Of a DNA stretch of 62,000 bases, positions 61,721 through 62,000 are shown piece after piece. A program made the translations under genes and the position numbers. Numbering within the stretch: the stretch's first letter is position 1; the number at the start of each line of letters is the position of its first letter. The notes below the pieces were generated by a model that saw only the letters and a program-made list of their open reading frames with translations, made no database searches and was not told where the DNA came from. Origin of the DNA: Zygnema cylindricum (Eukaryota > Streptophyta > Zygnematophyceae > Zygnematales > Zygnemataceae); NCBI GenBank assembly GCA_037447655.1, contig JBBHKE010000323.1, positions 1-62,000 of the forward strand, in the 5' to 3' direction.

Positions 61721-62000
61721 GAAAAAGAGAGATATAATTTTGGTATAACACATAGTGGTGATTAATGAAGAGATCCATTCAAATATAATAAGGAAGTCAA
61801 AATCAGATTTGAAACGGATCAGTTTCATGGCTTTGACTTTGAAAATGCAGAGAATGAAGATGGAGAAAATGGAGAGAATGAAGATGGAGTAAAAGAAAAA
61901 TCTGCAGATTTACCAAAAGAGGAGGAAAGGAAAACATCCAAGGTAACGCCACAATACGAAGTGGAAACCGATGAGGAACTTGATGAGACACCGGAATTGG
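61721..62000 (+). pseudogene. pol: D2 integrase-RT linker, cut by window end
   Basis: YRVYDLKKRDIILV is followed by a TAA and a small deletion, then a strongly acidic linker with short repeats of the type NEDGENGENEDG (61840-61890) and PKEEERKTSK. The sequence leaves the window before the RT lead-in. Confidence 0.7.

Larger units (their letters stand above)
58434..62000 (+). mobile_element. Ty1/copia group D element, copy D2, continuing past the window
   Basis: 5' LTR 58434-59317, intact primer site, gag, protease and integrase to the window end. It is related to D1 at the protein level but its LTR is well diverged. Many stops and shifts are present, so it is non-functional. Confidence 0.85.

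Overview
This window is repeat-rich eukaryotic DNA built almost wholly from LTR retrotransposons and a pyrimidine-rich satellite. I recognise no host protein gene, rRNA gene, functional tRNA gene or bacterial-type feature. The coding remnants are Ty1/copia Gag-Pol pieces (CCHC knuckle, DSGAS protease, HHCC/DDE integrase, YVDD reverse transcriptase, RNase H), plus one Ty3/gypsy integrase fragment at the left edge. The host lineage cannot be named safely. Five copia groups prime on the anticodon region of initiator tRNA-Met, as Drosophila copia, Ty5 and Osser do, and one group (F) carries a plant-like primer site.

Working labels: A and E are related groups with TGTTG-starting LTRs and CGCAGCTGCG palindromes; B, C and D form a second related set with about 1 kb LTRs; F is a distinct group.

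Layout. 1-2555: gypsy integrase, then a promoter-like stretch between two ~200 bp direct repeats. 2556-20874 (plus strand): a head-to-tail chain B1-LTR-B2-LTR-B4-LTR-C1-LTR with large internal deletions; a nearly complete A element (5684-11847, 983 bp LTRs, GTAAG target duplication) sits inside the B2 gag. 20875-22542: satellite array 1. 22543-37658 (minus strand): a nest in which E1 lies in A2, B3 in E1, and C2 in the 5' LTR of B3. 37659-44149: satellite arrays 2 and 3, separated by a C-type LTR fragment. 44150-49439: D1. 49440-51155: an old LTR fragment split by a solo E LTR with a GTTCT duplication. 51156-58388 (minus): truncated E2 inserted in F. 58434-62000: the start of D2, which runs off the window.

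None of the copia polyproteins is intact: all carry stops, frameshifts or deletions. The points most worth a second look are: (i) the satellite is not a plain (CCCTCT)n tract but about 29 same-orientation copies of an ~80 bp module with a conserved GGATAG-loop-CTATCC hairpin, separated by hexamer tracts; (ii) in groups A-E the gag start codon lies inside the LTR and the primer-binding site is translated as part of Gag, so every 3' or solo LTR carries an outward-facing start codon; (iii) B, C and D LTRs carry a tRNA-like, B-box-containing module in antisense at a fixed position, next to a palindrome or hairpin. All element names, boundaries and family groupings come from reading the sequence by eye.
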